A stretch of DNA of 64,000 nucleotides from Pandoraea terrae (GCF_902459695.1 NZ_CABPRZ010000012.1:1-64000), one strand, 5' to 3'; shown: positions 8,378 to 17,020, numbered from the stretch's first letter. Translations and numbers: made by a program. The notes: generated by a model from the sequence alone, not told the origin.

Positions 8378-9712
8378 TCAACGCAATCGGGCAGCCAGCG
8401 CGATCGCGTCGGCCACCATCTCGATATTTTCTGTCAACATGCCGGTGCCTACGCGAATGTGATCGCGTGCGTTGACCAAACAAAACCGGCTGCCGGGGAG
8501 CACCGCAATGCCGCGCGCGGCCATGGTGACCAGCGCAAATTGCTCCGACTCGACGGGAATCCATAGGCTTAGACCATCGTGGCTCTCGGTCCGAACCCCG
8601 CGCTGGCGCAAGGCGGCAAGCAGCCCGTTACGGCGCTCGGCGTAGACGCCGCGCGCGTGCGCCACGCTGGCCGAAACCTCCGGATCGTCGAGCATCCAGG
8701 CGGCCGCCCCCTGCAGAATGCGACTGGTCCAGCGCGCGCCAAAGTTTCGAAACGCCTGAATGCGACCGACAATGTCGGCCGAACTCGACAGCACTGCCAA
8801 ACGCAGGTCCGGTCCCAGCGATTTCGAATACGACACGATGTGCACGGTGCGCTCCGGAAAGCGTTCGCCCAAGCTCACCGCCGGATAGCTCGCGATATCG
8901 CCGAGGCCATCGTCCTCGACCATCAGCGTTTCACTGCGCGCGAGTAGCTTCGCCAGCTCGTCCAGCCGTGCACCGCTGACCGCGATGCCAGTCGTGGCGT
9001 GGGTGCGCGGTTGGTAGACGAACGCCACCGGCTTGCGCTTGAGTGCCTCGCGCAACGCGGTCGGTTGTGGGCCCTCACTGTCACACGCCACTGGCACGAC
9101 CTGCGCGCCCAGATATTCGAGAATGTCGAGAATTCGCGTCGCCGACGGATCTTCAATCGCCACTACAGAGCCCGGCAGCACCAGTGTCTGCAGGGCCAAC
9201 AATAGCGCTTCGTAGCCGCCGTTGGTCGCAAGGAGTGCCTCTGGCCGATATGGCCAGCGGCGCGCCGCAGCCTCGCGTAACGACGCGACAATCGGCGCGC
9301 GGTTGTAGGTATTGATATCCGGTGCTCGCAAGCCTTCGGCCAGCGCGCGCGACGGATCCGGCAACAACGCGGGATCGGGCGTGGCAAAGCTCAGATCGGC
9401 GACGATGTGCTGCCCGAACGCCGTTGCGATCTCGAAGCGCTGGGGATGCGGCGACACTTTATCGCCGCACACCCAAACCCCGTTGCGCCCGCGGCCATTG
9501 ATGATCTTGTATCGCCGCAACTCGCCCCACGCACCCGAAATCGTCGCGGGACTCACGCCGAGTGCCTGCGCCAAGTCACGCACCGGCGGCAATTGCGAAC
9601 CCACCGCAAGTGCGCCGGACCGAACCAGCGCCATCGTCTCCAGGGCGATGCCACGCGTCGTGCGATCACTCAGGTGTTGCACCCACCACGCTATCGGCTG
9701 CGTCTGTTCCAT
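8378..9712 (-). CDS. MocR-type transcriptional regulator (GntR HTH + aminotransferase-like domain)
   Basis: 444 residues. Residues about 10-75 form a GntR winged helix (LPPVRDLAQALGVSPATISGAW), followed by a fold-type I aminotransferase-like domain. The PLP lysine is present in the motif SYSKSLGPDLRL, and other PLP-fold landmarks (TNGGYEALLLAL, VEDDGLGD) are intact. MocR proteins use PLP as an effector-sensing cofactor and regulate amino acid, vitamin or GABA metabolism. It is transcribed divergently from the operon starting at 9801, with an A/T-rich gap holding a near-perfect palindrome directly upstream of its own start, so it probably controls that operon and itself. Confidence 0.88.
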   Translation of the reverse strand: MEQTQPIAWWVQHLSDRTTRGIALETMALVRSGALAVGSQLPPVRDLAQALGVSPATISGAWGELRRYKIINGRGRNGVWVCGDKVSPHPQRFEIATAFGQHIVADLSFATPDPALLPDPSRALAEGLRAPDINTYNRAPIVASLREAAARRWPYRPEALLATNGGYEALLLALQTLVLPGSVVAIEDPSATRILDILEYLGAQVVPVACDSEGPQPTALREALKRKPVAFVYQPRTHATTGIAVSGARLDELAKLLARSETLMVEDDGLGDIASYPAVSLGERFPERTVHIVSYSKSLGPDLRLAVLSSSADIVGRIQAFRNFGARWTSRILQGAAAWMLDDPEVSASVAHARGVYAERRNGLLAALRQRGVRTESHDGLSLWIPVESEQFALVTMAARGIAVLPGSRFCLVNARDHIRVGTGMLTENIEMVADAIALAARLR

Positions 9713-9720
9713 AGAGATTC

Positions 9721-9742
9721 ATTTTTGTTCAATAACAAAAAT
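9721..9742. promoter_or_regulatory. Palindromic operator candidate between mocR-type gene and ABC/amidase operon
   Basis: Perfect inverted repeat with 9-bp arms ATTTTTGTT and AACAAAAAT around a CAAT centre, beginning 9 bp from the regulator's ATG inside the 88-bp divergent intergenic region. The position fits autoregulation by the MocR protein. The arms are A/T rich, so a chance palindrome cannot be fully excluded. Confidence 0.5.
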
Positions 9743-9800
9743 ATCATTGTACGTCAAAATTATTACATTTAGCATGGATATCGACAGCGCTGAATGAAGC

Positions 9801-10793
9801 ATGCCTGCGTGCAATATCCCCGACACTCTGGAGACGATTTTGGGCATCACCCTCAAACTGGCAGTACGCGACTGGGACTACATCGTGCCGCTCGCCCTGG
9901 GCGACTTGCGCTCCCCGGACTTCGACCTGCAGATCGACCGGGTTGGCACCCTTCCGGGCAACTTGGCCAACGATCCCCGGTATGATGCCGGCGAAACTTC
10001 GTTCAGCGCGTACTCCCTGGCGCGAGCGTCCGGCGACGAGTCGCTCGTCGGCGTACCGCATTTCCTGATGCGCGCGTTTCGTCACCGCTGCATCATCACT
10101 GCGGCCGACAGCGGCCTGACGTCGATCGAGCAACTCGCTGGCAAGCGCATCGGCCTGACCGGCTGGCGTGATTCCGGCAACACCTGGACACGCGCGATCT
10201 TGCGCCGGGCCGGCATCGGGATCGACGACGCCGAGTGGCTGGTCGGCCGCCTGACCGACCAGCACGAGATCACGGATCGGCTCAACGGCTTCGGCCGGCC
10301 GGGACGCATCGACGCGGTGCCGAACGAGCGCCCGATGGTCGAATTGCTGGCCAGCGGCGAGCTCGACGCGATCTTCACGCCGTTCATGCCGCCCGGCTTC
10401 TTCGCGCCGTCGTCGGGCATGCGGCAACTGTTGCCCAACTGCCGCGACGCCGAAGTGTCATATTTCAAGGAAGTCGGTTACGTCCCGGGGATCCATATCC
10501 TCGGCATCAAACCCGGCGTGGTGCGGGAACATCCCTGGCTGCCGCAGGCCCTGAGCGAACTGCTGGACGAGTCGGCCCGCATCTGGCTGCAGAAGCGCGA
10601 AAAGTATGCCGACACCACGCCGTGGATCATCGACGAACTACGCCAGACCTCGCAGGATCTGCCGGCGACGTGGAATCGCAACGGATTTGCCGAGAACGAG
10701 GCAATGATCCTCGACTTCGCCGCGGAACTGCACGCGCAACAACTTACGCCTCGCCGGTTGTCGCCTTCCGAACTGTTTCCGCACGCTGTTTGA
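9801..10793 (+). CDS. Cytosolic substrate-binding-protein-like enzyme (4,5-dihydroxyphthalate decarboxylase/NMT1-like family)
   Basis: 330 residues with no signal peptide. The fold signature is of type 2 periplasmic binding proteins (ETSFSAYSLARA, LAGKRIGLTGWRDSGNTW, LASGELDAIFTPFMPPGF, EHPWLPQALSELL), but without export it resembles the group annotated as 4,5-dihydroxyphthalate decarboxylase, enzymes built on a binding-protein fold, whose C-terminus commonly ends in a similar P-x-E-L-F segment (here SELFPH). First gene of the rightward operon, 88 bp from the divergent MocR gene and 20 bp before the amidase. Decarboxylase activity is a family-based guess; a soluble ligand sensor is an alternative. 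The ribosome site before the ATG is weak. Confidence 0.6.
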   Translation: MPACNIPDTLETILGITLKLAVRDWDYIVPLALGDLRSPDFDLQIDRVGTLPGNLANDPRYDAGETSFSAYSLARASGDESLVGVPHFLMRAFRHRCIITAADSGLTSIEQLAGKRIGLTGWRDSGNTWTRAILRRAGIGIDDAEWLVGRLTDQHEITDRLNGFGRPGRIDAVPNERPMVELLASGELDAIFTPFMPPGFFAPSSGMRQLLPNCRDAEVSYFKEVGYVPGIHILGIKPGVVREHPWLPQALSELLDESARIWLQKREKYADTTPWIIDELRQTSQDLPATWNRNGFAENEAMILDFAAELHAQQLTPRRLSPSELFPHAV

Positions 10794-10813
10794 ATGCATC
10801 TATTGGAGCCATG

Positions 10814-11605
10814 ATGATGAAAGTTGCACTGGGGCAATTCGCCGTGAGCCGCGTGTGGGAAGAAAACGCACAAATCTGTCTCGACCTGATGGCGCGCGCC
10901 AGCGCCGCCAAGGCGGACCTGTTGGTGCTCCCCGAAGGTATCCTGGCGCGCGACATCGCCGACCCGGACTTGGTGCGCCGCGCCGCGCAGCCGCTTGACG
11001 GCCCGTTCGTGACGCAACTGCTCGAGGCTAGCCGCGGTTCGCGCATGACGACGATGATGAGCGTCCACAATCCGTCCGAGGCCGGACGCGTATGGAATAC
11101 ACTGATCGCCATTCGAGATGGCGAGATCGTGGCGCAGTATCGAAAACTGCATCTGTACGACGCGTTTTCGATGAAGGAATCGACCAATGTCGAACCTGGC
11201 GTTGCGGTGCCGCCGCTGGTCGACGTGGCCGGGCTGCGCGTGGGCCTGATGACATGCTACGACGTGCGCTTCCCGGAACTGGCGCGCCGCCTGGCGCTCG
11301 ATGGCGCCGATTTGCTGGTGCTGCCTTCGGCATGGGTCAAGGGACCGCTCAAGGAAATGCATTGGGACGTGTTGGTCACCGCCCGCGCGCTCGAGAACAC
11401 GGTCTACGTTGTCGCCGTCGGCGAATGCGGCGAACGCAATATTGGCAACAGCATGGTGGTCGATCCGCTCGGCGTGGCCATCGCGCGCGCGGCCGAGGCG
11501 CCGGCGCTGCTGTTCGCCGAAGTCGACCCGGCACGGCTGGCGCACGCCCGCAATGTTTTGCCGGTGCTGGAGAACCGCCGGTTTGCCAAGCCTGAACTGC
11601 GTTAA
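10814..11605 (+). CDS. Carbon-nitrogen hydrolase (nitrilase superfamily, YbeM/NIT2-like)
   Basis: 263 residues if the middle of three consecutive ATGs (10811, 10814, 10817) is used; GGAG at 10805-10808 supports either of the last two. The nitrilase catalytic triad is visible: Glu in VLPEGILA (about 41), Lys in YRKLHLYD (about 111) and Cys in MTCYDVRFPEL (about 148). The KLHLYDAFSMKES segment is typical of YbeM and NIT2-type omega-amidases and deaminated glutathione amidases. It follows the binding-protein-like gene and precedes a polar amino acid ABC transporter, so it probably hydrolyses an amide imported by that transporter. The exact substrate cannot be read from sequence. Confidence 0.85.
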   Translation: MMKVALGQFAVSRVWEENAQICLDLMARASAAKADLLVLPEGILARDIADPDLVRRAAQPLDGPFVTQLLEASRGSRMTTMMSVHNPSEAGRVWNTLIAIRDGEIVAQYRKLHLYDAFSMKESTNVEPGVAVPPLVDVAGLRVGLMTCYDVRFPELARRLALDGADLLVLPSAWVKGPLKEMHWDVLVTARALENTVYVVAVGECGERNIGNSMVVDPLGVAIARAAEAPALLFAEVDPARLAHARNVLPVLENRRFAKPELR

Positions 11606-11644
11606 CCCACTGCCTGACTTCCCATCGTCCAAAGGATCGTTGCC

Positions 11645-12544
11645 ATGATGCTTCATACCTTCGTTCGCGCCGCCTTGGTGGCCGGTCTGTCGGCCTGCCT
11701 CGCGCACGCGGCTGTTGCCGCGGACGCCATCCCGACGCAAACCATGGATGCCAAGCTGCACGCCAGATTGCCCAAGGAGATCCAAAGCGCCGGCGCGATG
11801 ACCGCGGTCAACAACGGCTCGTTCCCCCCGTACGAGATCGTCGAGGACGCGCATTCGCTCAGCGGTGCGTCGGCCGATCTCGCCGAGGCGCTCGGCCAGT
11901 TGCTCGGCGTCAAGATCCGGCATGAGACGGTGAGCGGTCTCTCGGGCATCCTGAGCGGAATCAAGGCCGGCCGGTATCAGTTCGCCATGGGTCCGATCGG
12001 CGATTTCCCTGAGCGCCAGGCCAATAATGATTTCATCGACTACGTTCAGGAGTTCGTAGTGTTTGCGGTGCAATCCGGCAATCCGCAGCGCATCAATTCG
12101 CTTGACGATACCTGCGGCAAGCGGATCGCGGTGATGGCAGCCGGCTCGGCGGAGAAAGTCATCAAGCAACAATCACTGCATTGCACCGAGGCGGCCAAGC
12201 CTGCTGTGCAAGTGCAGTCGTTCACCGATCAGGCGACGTCGATTCTGGCGGTGCGCTCGCGTCGTTCCGACGCGTTTTTCTCATCGCAAGCGCCTCTGAC
12301 ATATTTCACGGCGCAGACCCACGGTGCGTTGGCGCTCGCCGGCACGGGTGCCAGGAACGGCTTCAGGGATCTGTTCCAGGGCGCCGTGGTGTCGAAGGGC
12401 TCGCCGCTCACCGGCGTGCTGCGCGACGGGCTGCAGAAGCTGTTCGATAACGGTACCTACGCGCGCATCATGAAGAAATGGGGACTGGAGGGCAACATGA
12501 TCAAGGCGCCCGGAATCAACCTTGCGAAGGATGATACGAAATGA
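11645..12544 (+). CDS. Amino acid ABC transporter substrate-binding protein (family 3)
   Basis: 299 residues with a clear signal peptide (about residues 1-27, ending AAVAADA). The mature protein shows the family 3 binding-protein pattern: NNGSFPPYEIV near the N-terminus, SGASADLAEALGQLLGVK, and a C-terminal TYARIMKKWGLEG. AAGGA lies about 10 bp before the first of two ATGs. Its stop overlaps the permease start by 4 bp (ATGA), so the two are translationally coupled. It delivers a polar amino acid or related compound to the inner-membrane permease encoded next. Confidence 0.9.
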   Translation: MMLHTFVRAALVAGLSACLAHAAVAADAIPTQTMDAKLHARLPKEIQSAGAMTAVNNGSFPPYEIVEDAHSLSGASADLAEALGQLLGVKIRHETVSGLSGILSGIKAGRYQFAMGPIGDFPERQANNDFIDYVQEFVVFAVQSGNPQRINSLDDTCGKRIAVMAAGSAEKVIKQQSLHCTEAAKPAVQVQSFTDQATSILAVRSRRSDAFFSSQAPLTYFTAQTHGALALAGTGARNGFRDLFQGAVVSKGSPLTGVLRDGLQKLFDNGTYARIMKKWGLEGNMIKAPGINLAKDDTK

Positions 12545-13509
12545 ACACGCCCGGTCAAACACGCACGCCGACCGCCGACGCCGACGAAGCGCGCCTGCAC
12601 GACGTGGCAAACGCTCACGAGCCCCTTCCATGGGGCCGCTGGCTGGCGTGGGCGATAGCACTCGGCGTGGGCGCGAACCTGGCATGGATCATCGCGCGCA
12701 ACCCGGCTTTCGAATGGCACGTGGTGACGCGGTGGTTCTCCGCGCGATCGATCGTCAATGGCTTGATGGTCACGCTGGGACTGACGGTCGTGTCGATGCT
12801 CATCGGCGTGCTCCTGGGCCTGGGCCTCGCGATAGCGCGGTTGTCGGAGAGTCTGCTGGCGCGGCAGCTGGCGGGGCTCTATATCTGGATTTTCCGCGGT
12901 ACGCCGCTGCTGGTGCAGTTGATCTTCTGGTACAACCTGTCGACGCTGTTTCCACAGTTGTCGATCGGCGTGCCGTTCGGGCCAACGTTCGGGACGTGGA
13001 ATACCAATGAACTGATTACACCGTTGACGGCGGCGATTGCCGGGTTGGCATTGAACGAGGCCGCTTATATGGCGGAGATCATTCGTGCCGGGTTGATCTC
13101 GGTGGACTCGCGGCAAAGGGAAACGGCGATGGCTTTCGGGATGACGCGCGCGAGGGCCATGCGTCGAATTGTCATTCCGCAAGCCATGCGAGCGATCGTG
13201 CCGCCAACAGGCAACCAACTGATCAGCATGATCAAGGCGACGTCGCTGGTCAGCGTCATCGCCATGGGTGATCTGCTGTACTCGGTGCAAGCGGTCTATA
13301 ACCGTACGTTCGAGGTCATTCCGCTGCTGATGGTTGCAGTGCTGTGGTATCTGCTGGTGACATCGATGCTCAATGTCGGGCAATCGGCGATCGAACGGTA
13401 CTACGCCCGCGGAGAGGGCATCAAGGCGACGCGCAAGCGTGCTGCATCCGCGTTTGCCAGTGTGCCCCCCAATGGCGTCGCCCGGTCAGTCGGAGGTCAG
13501 CAACGATGA
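12541..13509 (+). CDS. Amino acid ABC transporter permease (HisM/GlnP family)
   Basis: 322 residues, longer than typical because of a polar N-terminal extension of about 40 residues before the first TM helix. The conserved permease region lies at about 75-290: LYIWIFRGTPLLVQL is the family signature, and the EAA-loop AMAFGMTRARAMRRIVIPQAMR contacts the ATPase. Five or so TM helices are evident. It overlaps both neighbours by ATGA. No second permease is present, so a homodimer is likely. Confidence 0.9.
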   Translation: MNTPGQTRTPTADADEARLHDVANAHEPLPWGRWLAWAIALGVGANLAWIIARNPAFEWHVVTRWFSARSIVNGLMVTLGLTVVSMLIGVLLGLGLAIARLSESLLARQLAGLYIWIFRGTPLLVQLIFWYNLSTLFPQLSIGVPFGPTFGTWNTNELITPLTAAIAGLALNEAAYMAEIIRAGLISVDSRQRETAMAFGMTRARAMRRIVIPQAMRAIVPPTGNQLISMIKATSLVSVIAMGDLLYSVQAVYNRTFEVIPLLMVAVLWYLLVTSMLNVGQSAIERYYARGEGIKATRKRAASAFASVPPNGVARSVGGQQR

Positions 13510-14306
13510 ATTCGATAACAAATCAAAGTCCGACGCCGTCCGAGACGCGTCCGCTGGTACGCGCGAGAAACGTCCACAAGCGCTTCGGCGACAACGAGGT
13601 ACTGAAAGGCATCGATCTCGACGTCAATGGCAGTGAGGTCGTCGTGATTCTCGGGCCTTCGGGCTCGGGGAAATCCACCTTCCTGCGCTGCATCAATCAA
13701 CTCGAATCGATGGACCAGGGTTCGATCATGGTTGGCGAGGTGCAGATCGGTTACGAATTGCGCGGCCGGCGGCTGTGCAAGCTGACGCCGCATGCGCTTG
13801 CCCGTCAACGCCGCGATATCGGGATGGTGTTCCAGCAATTCAATCTGTATCCGCATTTCACAGTCTTGCAGAACATCGTGGAAGCGCCGATTGGCGTGCA
13901 TGGACAAGACCGGGCCGAAGCCGAGGCTTACGCGATGGAACTGCTGGACAAAGTCGGCTTGCGAGACAAGGCCAACGCGTATCCGAGACAATTGTCGGGC
14001 GGACAGCAGCAACGTGTAGCCATCGCGCGGGCGCTGGCGATCAAGCCCAAGCTGATGTTGTTTGACGAGCCGACGTCCGCGCTGGATCCGGAACTCGTGG
14101 GCGAAGTCCTGGCGACGATGCGCGACTTGGCGAACCAGGGCTTGACCATGATCGTTGTCACGCACGAAATCGGCTTTGCTCGCGAAGCCGCCGATCGGGT
14201 CGTGTTCATGGATGGCGGCAAGGTGGTCGAATCAGGACCTCCGAAAGAGGTGCTGTCGAATCCGCAACACCCTCGCACGCGTGCATTCCTGAGCCGGTTT
14301 ATTTGA
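13506..14306 (+). CDS. Amino acid ABC transporter ATP-binding protein (GlnQ/HisP family)
   Basis: 266 residues from the ATG at 13506, which overlaps the permease stop by 4 bp; longer upstream open frame is not used. Walker A is GPSGSGKST, the Q-loop is in MVFQQFNLYPHFTVL, the ABC signature is LSGGQQQR, Walker B is LMLFDEPTSALD and the switch His is in VVTHEIGFA. Last gene of the MocR-associated operon. The usual length is about 240-260 residues. An insertion after the Q-region start (about residues 75-100, YELRGRRLCKLTPHALA) is longer than in GlnQ but is common in HisP/OccP-like members. Confidence 0.92.
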   Translation: MNSITNQSPTPSETRPLVRARNVHKRFGDNEVLKGIDLDVNGSEVVVILGPSGSGKSTFLRCINQLESMDQGSIMVGEVQIGYELRGRRLCKLTPHALARQRRDIGMVFQQFNLYPHFTVLQNIVEAPIGVHGQDRAEAEAYAMELLDKVGLRDKANAYPRQLSGGQQQRVAIARALAIKPKLMLFDEPTSALDPELVGEVLATMRDLANQGLTMIVVTHEIGFAREAADRVVFMDGGKVVESGPPKEVLSNPQHPRTRAFLSRFI

Positions 14307-14398
14307 TGCGTAGAGGACGCGGGGGCAATTCAAAGGTCAGCGGTCCGTGGGCCGAATGTGAAGCTCGGGGCAGTCTCCCCAGCAACTCCATGCTCGCC

Positions 14399-14447
14399 TG
14401 AACTGCCCCCGCAAACTTGGCCGCCCAACTTTACGGGGGGCAGTTCA
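14399..14447. repeat. Facing IS3-type terminal inverted repeats (insertion-sequence footprint)
   Basis: A 49-bp near-palindrome. The left arm starts TGAACTGCCCCCG and continues AAACTTGG; the right arm, read on the minus strand, starts TGAACTGCCCCCCG and continues AAAGTTGG. The TG..CTGCCCCC....AAAGTTGG pattern resembles the ends of IS3-family (IS150-like) elements. With no transposase between the arms, this looks like a collapsed or circle-junction-like remnant. It sits between the converging ABC operon and the aldo/keto reductase remnant; a bidirectional transcription terminator is an alternative, but there is no U-tract. Confidence 0.45.
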
Positions 14448-14478
14448 TCGTTCGGCACGCCTTTTCTTATTTCCAAAG

Positions 14479-15048
14479 TCAGCGGGATAGCAACCCCAGG
14501 CTCCTCCCCCCATCCAGCAGTTCAAATTCCTGATCAGTCAGGTCGATTTCCTGTCCCCTAATGTTCTCTCGCAGGTGCTCCGGAGAGCCTGTTCCAGGTA
14601 TGGGGAGTATCGCGTTGCTTCGGCGTAAAAGCCATGCCAAGGCGATCTGAGTTGGTGTGACACCGCGTGCGGCAGCCATTTCCGCCAACAAGGGTTCAGA
14701 AACCACCGCACCCGATGCCAAGGGGCCCCACGCAATGAACACGATTCCCTTGTCTTCGCACTCACTTAACACCGCTTCGCTCTCGCGATCCAATACGTTG
14801 TATCGATTCTGAACAGACGAGATCGGCAAAACCTGTCTTGCGGCGGTCAGTTCATCCACTGTGACTTGACACAGACCGACATTCTCCACTAGCCCATCGT
14901 CCAAAAAACTTTTTAGTGCGCCGAACTGCTCATCCTGCGGCACGAGGGGGTCTATGCGGTGAAGCTGCCACAGGAGAAGACGGTCTGTCCGTAAGCGTCG
15001 ACAACTGAGGTGAATTTGCTGCCGGTGGAGCGCTCCAGCGTTTCTCGA
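14479..15048 (-). pseudogene. Aldo/keto reductase remnant (N-terminal third missing)
   Basis: An open frame of about 190 codons on the minus strand translates to the C-terminal two thirds of an aldo/keto reductase: LLLWQLHRIDPLVPQDEQF, VENVGLCQVTVDEL, VQNRYNVLDRESE, VFIAWGPLASG, IALAWLLRRSNAILPIPGT. The frame is open only to about 15048, where it meets a stop, and no start codon or N-terminal barrel with the catalytic Asp, Tyr and Lys is found upstream; only the active-site His (QLHRID) remains. A GTG at 14943 could start a 154-residue product lacking the active site. Loss of the 5' part next to insertion-sequence-like ends points to deletion by rearrangement. Confidence 0.75.
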
Positions 15049-15487
15049 TCACGAGAAATACGGAGGTGATGATGAGATTCGGCTTTGCGGTCCAACCGCT
15101 TTTGAGGGAGATACGGTGCCCATTCGTGGGAACTTCGATGTCATTAGGTGTAATGATCTACTCGCCCTCTCAGGCGTGGTCAGCTATTCCGTGGGGTGGA
15201 ATTGCACGTTCAACGGAATTCCGCGCATTGGCGTCTACTTGGGCGAGTGAGGGCAATGCACAAGGGGAAGTTGCCACGGCTTGCCACGCGGCTTCATACT
15301 CGAGAGACGCATCTTGATTATTACACTCTCGCTCATAAATGACCGTATCTGCCTGCGGATGAGCCGTTACAGAACGTTACCGTCGCAATTTCTGGCGTTT
15401 CAGCTCGTTGAACGTCACGCCCCTCCTCTCCCATCACCCGGGTCGTCGCCTAACGACCTGATCGATACTTCGCTCGCCGGCACGCAT
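15049..15487. other. Intergenic stretch with no recognisable gene
   Basis: About 440 bp between the aldo/keto reductase remnant and the protease stop. A small plus-strand open frame (15066-15317) has no ribosome site, no recognisable motif and atypical composition. Probably decayed sequence connected with the rearrangement at 14.4-15.0 kb. Confidence 0.5.
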
Positions 15488-17020
15488 TCACCTGAGTTCG
15501 ACCGAGACAAAGACGCGGGTGTTGTCATGCAGGATCAGCAATGCGACCTGCTTCCCGGCCTTTGCTGCCAGCGTACCCAGTTGCTCCCGCGATCTGACCG
15601 GCGTGCCATTGAGCGACAGGATGATATCGCCGGGTTGGATGCCGGTACCTGCCGCGGCCCCATAGACCCCGTCCACCATCAGACCCTCTGCAAGCCCGCT
15701 GGCGACACGCTCGGCCTCATTGAGCGGGCGCACCGCCAAGCCGAGGCGATCGGCTGCGTTGCCTTCGTCTTGCCGAACGGCGGATTTTTCCTCGAACGCG
15801 CCGACCGTGACCGTGACCGTCATCGGTTTTCGATTGCGGATCAGCGTGAGTGTGGCCTTCGTCCCGGGCTTGAGGGCGGCCGCACGCTCCGCGAGTTCGG
15901 CGGACCGGTCAATCGCCTTGTCGCCGATCTGTGTGATGACGTCGCCTGGCTTGATGCCGCCGGCTGCGGCTGACGTGCCGGGCTCTACGGAAGTGACCAG
16001 CGCACCTTCCGGCCCGGGCAGGCCAAATGCCCGAGCCAGGCCCGGGTCGACGTCTTGCACGCCTATGCCAAGGTAGCCCTGGGCCACCTTGGACTGGGCC
16101 AGCAACTGCGCTTCCACCTTGGTCGCCACGTTGATCGGGATGGCAAAGGTCAGGCTCTGGTACCTCTCCGTCTGCGCATAGATCTGCACGTTGATGCCGA
16201 TAACCTCGCCGGAGCGGTTGAACAAGGGGCCGCCGGAATTGTCGGGATTGGCGGCGACATCAGTCTGAATGAAGGGAACAGCGTTGCCGTCCGGCTGCGC
16301 GCGGGGGGCGGCACTGACAATGCCGGCCGTGACGGTGTTCTCGAAGCCGTAGGGTGATCCAATCGTCAGCACGGGTTCGCCGGCGCGCACGCGCGACGAG
16401 TCGCCAAGTCTGACGGTCGGAAGCTTCTTGGCGTTGATCCGGAGCACTGCGACATCGCTCTGCGCGTCGACGGCGAGGACCTTTGCCTTGAACTCGCGCC
16501 GGTCGGTCAGCTTGACCGCAACTTCCTCGGCGCCGTCCACCACGTGAGCATTGGTCAGGATCAGGCCGTCCGGGCTGATGATGAAGCCGGAGCCGATACC
16601 CCTTATCACGTGTGGCGAACTGCCTCCCGGGTCTTGAAATTGCGGCGCGGAACCCTTGAAGAACTGGAAGAAGGGATCGTCCTGATCAATGGCCTCGGGC
16701 ACTGGCCCCGACGTTTGCTGCTCCGGCGTGGGCGCGCTGACATTCACGACGGCAGGCCCGTATCGTTCCACGATGGCGGGGAAGTCGACTGGCGCGGCAG
16801 CCCTTGCCTGCGCGCTAGCGCTTGTCGGCGCGGCAGCACTTGCCGGCGCGGCAGCGCTCGCCGGCGGAACGCGTATCCCTTTGGCGGGTACCGGTGTAGC
16901 ACCCGCGGCGATCGCAACTGGCTGAAGGTAGGGATAGCCGCCAAGCATGGAAGCTATCACGACAGCGCCGAGCAAGGCGCCGTTAACGTTTTTGCGGGTC
17001 TTGCGGGTCTGGCGGAGCAT
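15488..17020 (-). CDS. HtrA/Deg-family periplasmic serine protease with two PDZ domains
   Basis: 510 residues. An N-terminal signal/anchor (about 14-40) is followed by an Ala/Pro/Ser-rich linker (about 50-78) coded by near-repetitive DNA at 16800-16865. The trypsin-like domain holds His159 (TNAHVVDG), Asp189 (QSDVAVLRI) and Ser262 (NSGGPL). PDZ1 spans about 300-395 and PDZ2 about 415-505. Unusually the conserved glycine two residues before the catalytic Ser (normally NPGNSGGPL) is Asp260 here; that backbone helps form the oxyanion hole, so activity may be altered. Family role is quality control of misfolded envelope proteins. It is 145 bp downstream of the nitroreductase gene, same strand, probably a separate unit. 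Confidence 0.88.
   Translation of the reverse strand: MLRQTRKTRKNVNGALLGAVVIASMLGGYPYLQPVAIAAGATPVPAKGIRVPPASAAAPASAAAPTSASAQARAAAPVDFPAIVERYGPAVVNVSAPTPEQQTSGPVPEAIDQDDPFFQFFKGSAPQFQDPGGSSPHVIRGIGSGFIISPDGLILTNAHVVDGAEEVAVKLTDRREFKAKVLAVDAQSDVAVLRINAKKLPTVRLGDSSRVRAGEPVLTIGSPYGFENTVTAGIVSAAPRAQPDGNAVPFIQTDVAANPDNSGGPLFNRSGEVIGINVQIYAQTERYQSLTFAIPINVATKVEAQLLAQSKVAQGYLGIGVQDVDPGLARAFGLPGPEGALVTSVEPGTSAAAGGIKPGDVITQIGDKAIDRSAELAERAAALKPGTKATLTLIRNRKPMTVTVTVGAFEEKSAVRQDEGNAADRLGLAVRPLNEAERVASGLAEGLMVDGVYGAAAGTGIQPGDIILSLNGTPVRSREQLGTLAAKAGKQVALLILHDNTRVFVSVELR

Noticed and set aside
10235-10813. Upstream extension of the nitrilase-family frame
   Set aside because: It overlaps the binding-protein-like gene in a different frame and lacks family similarity; the three ATGs at 10811-10819 with GGAG are the right start.
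14399-14447. Calling the palindrome simply a transcription terminator
   Set aside because: The arms fit IS3-type ends and no U-run follows on either strand, so terminator is only an alternative.
15066-15317. Possible 83-residue plus-strand protein
   Set aside because: No ribosome site, no recognisable family, atypical composition; lies in a decayed segment.
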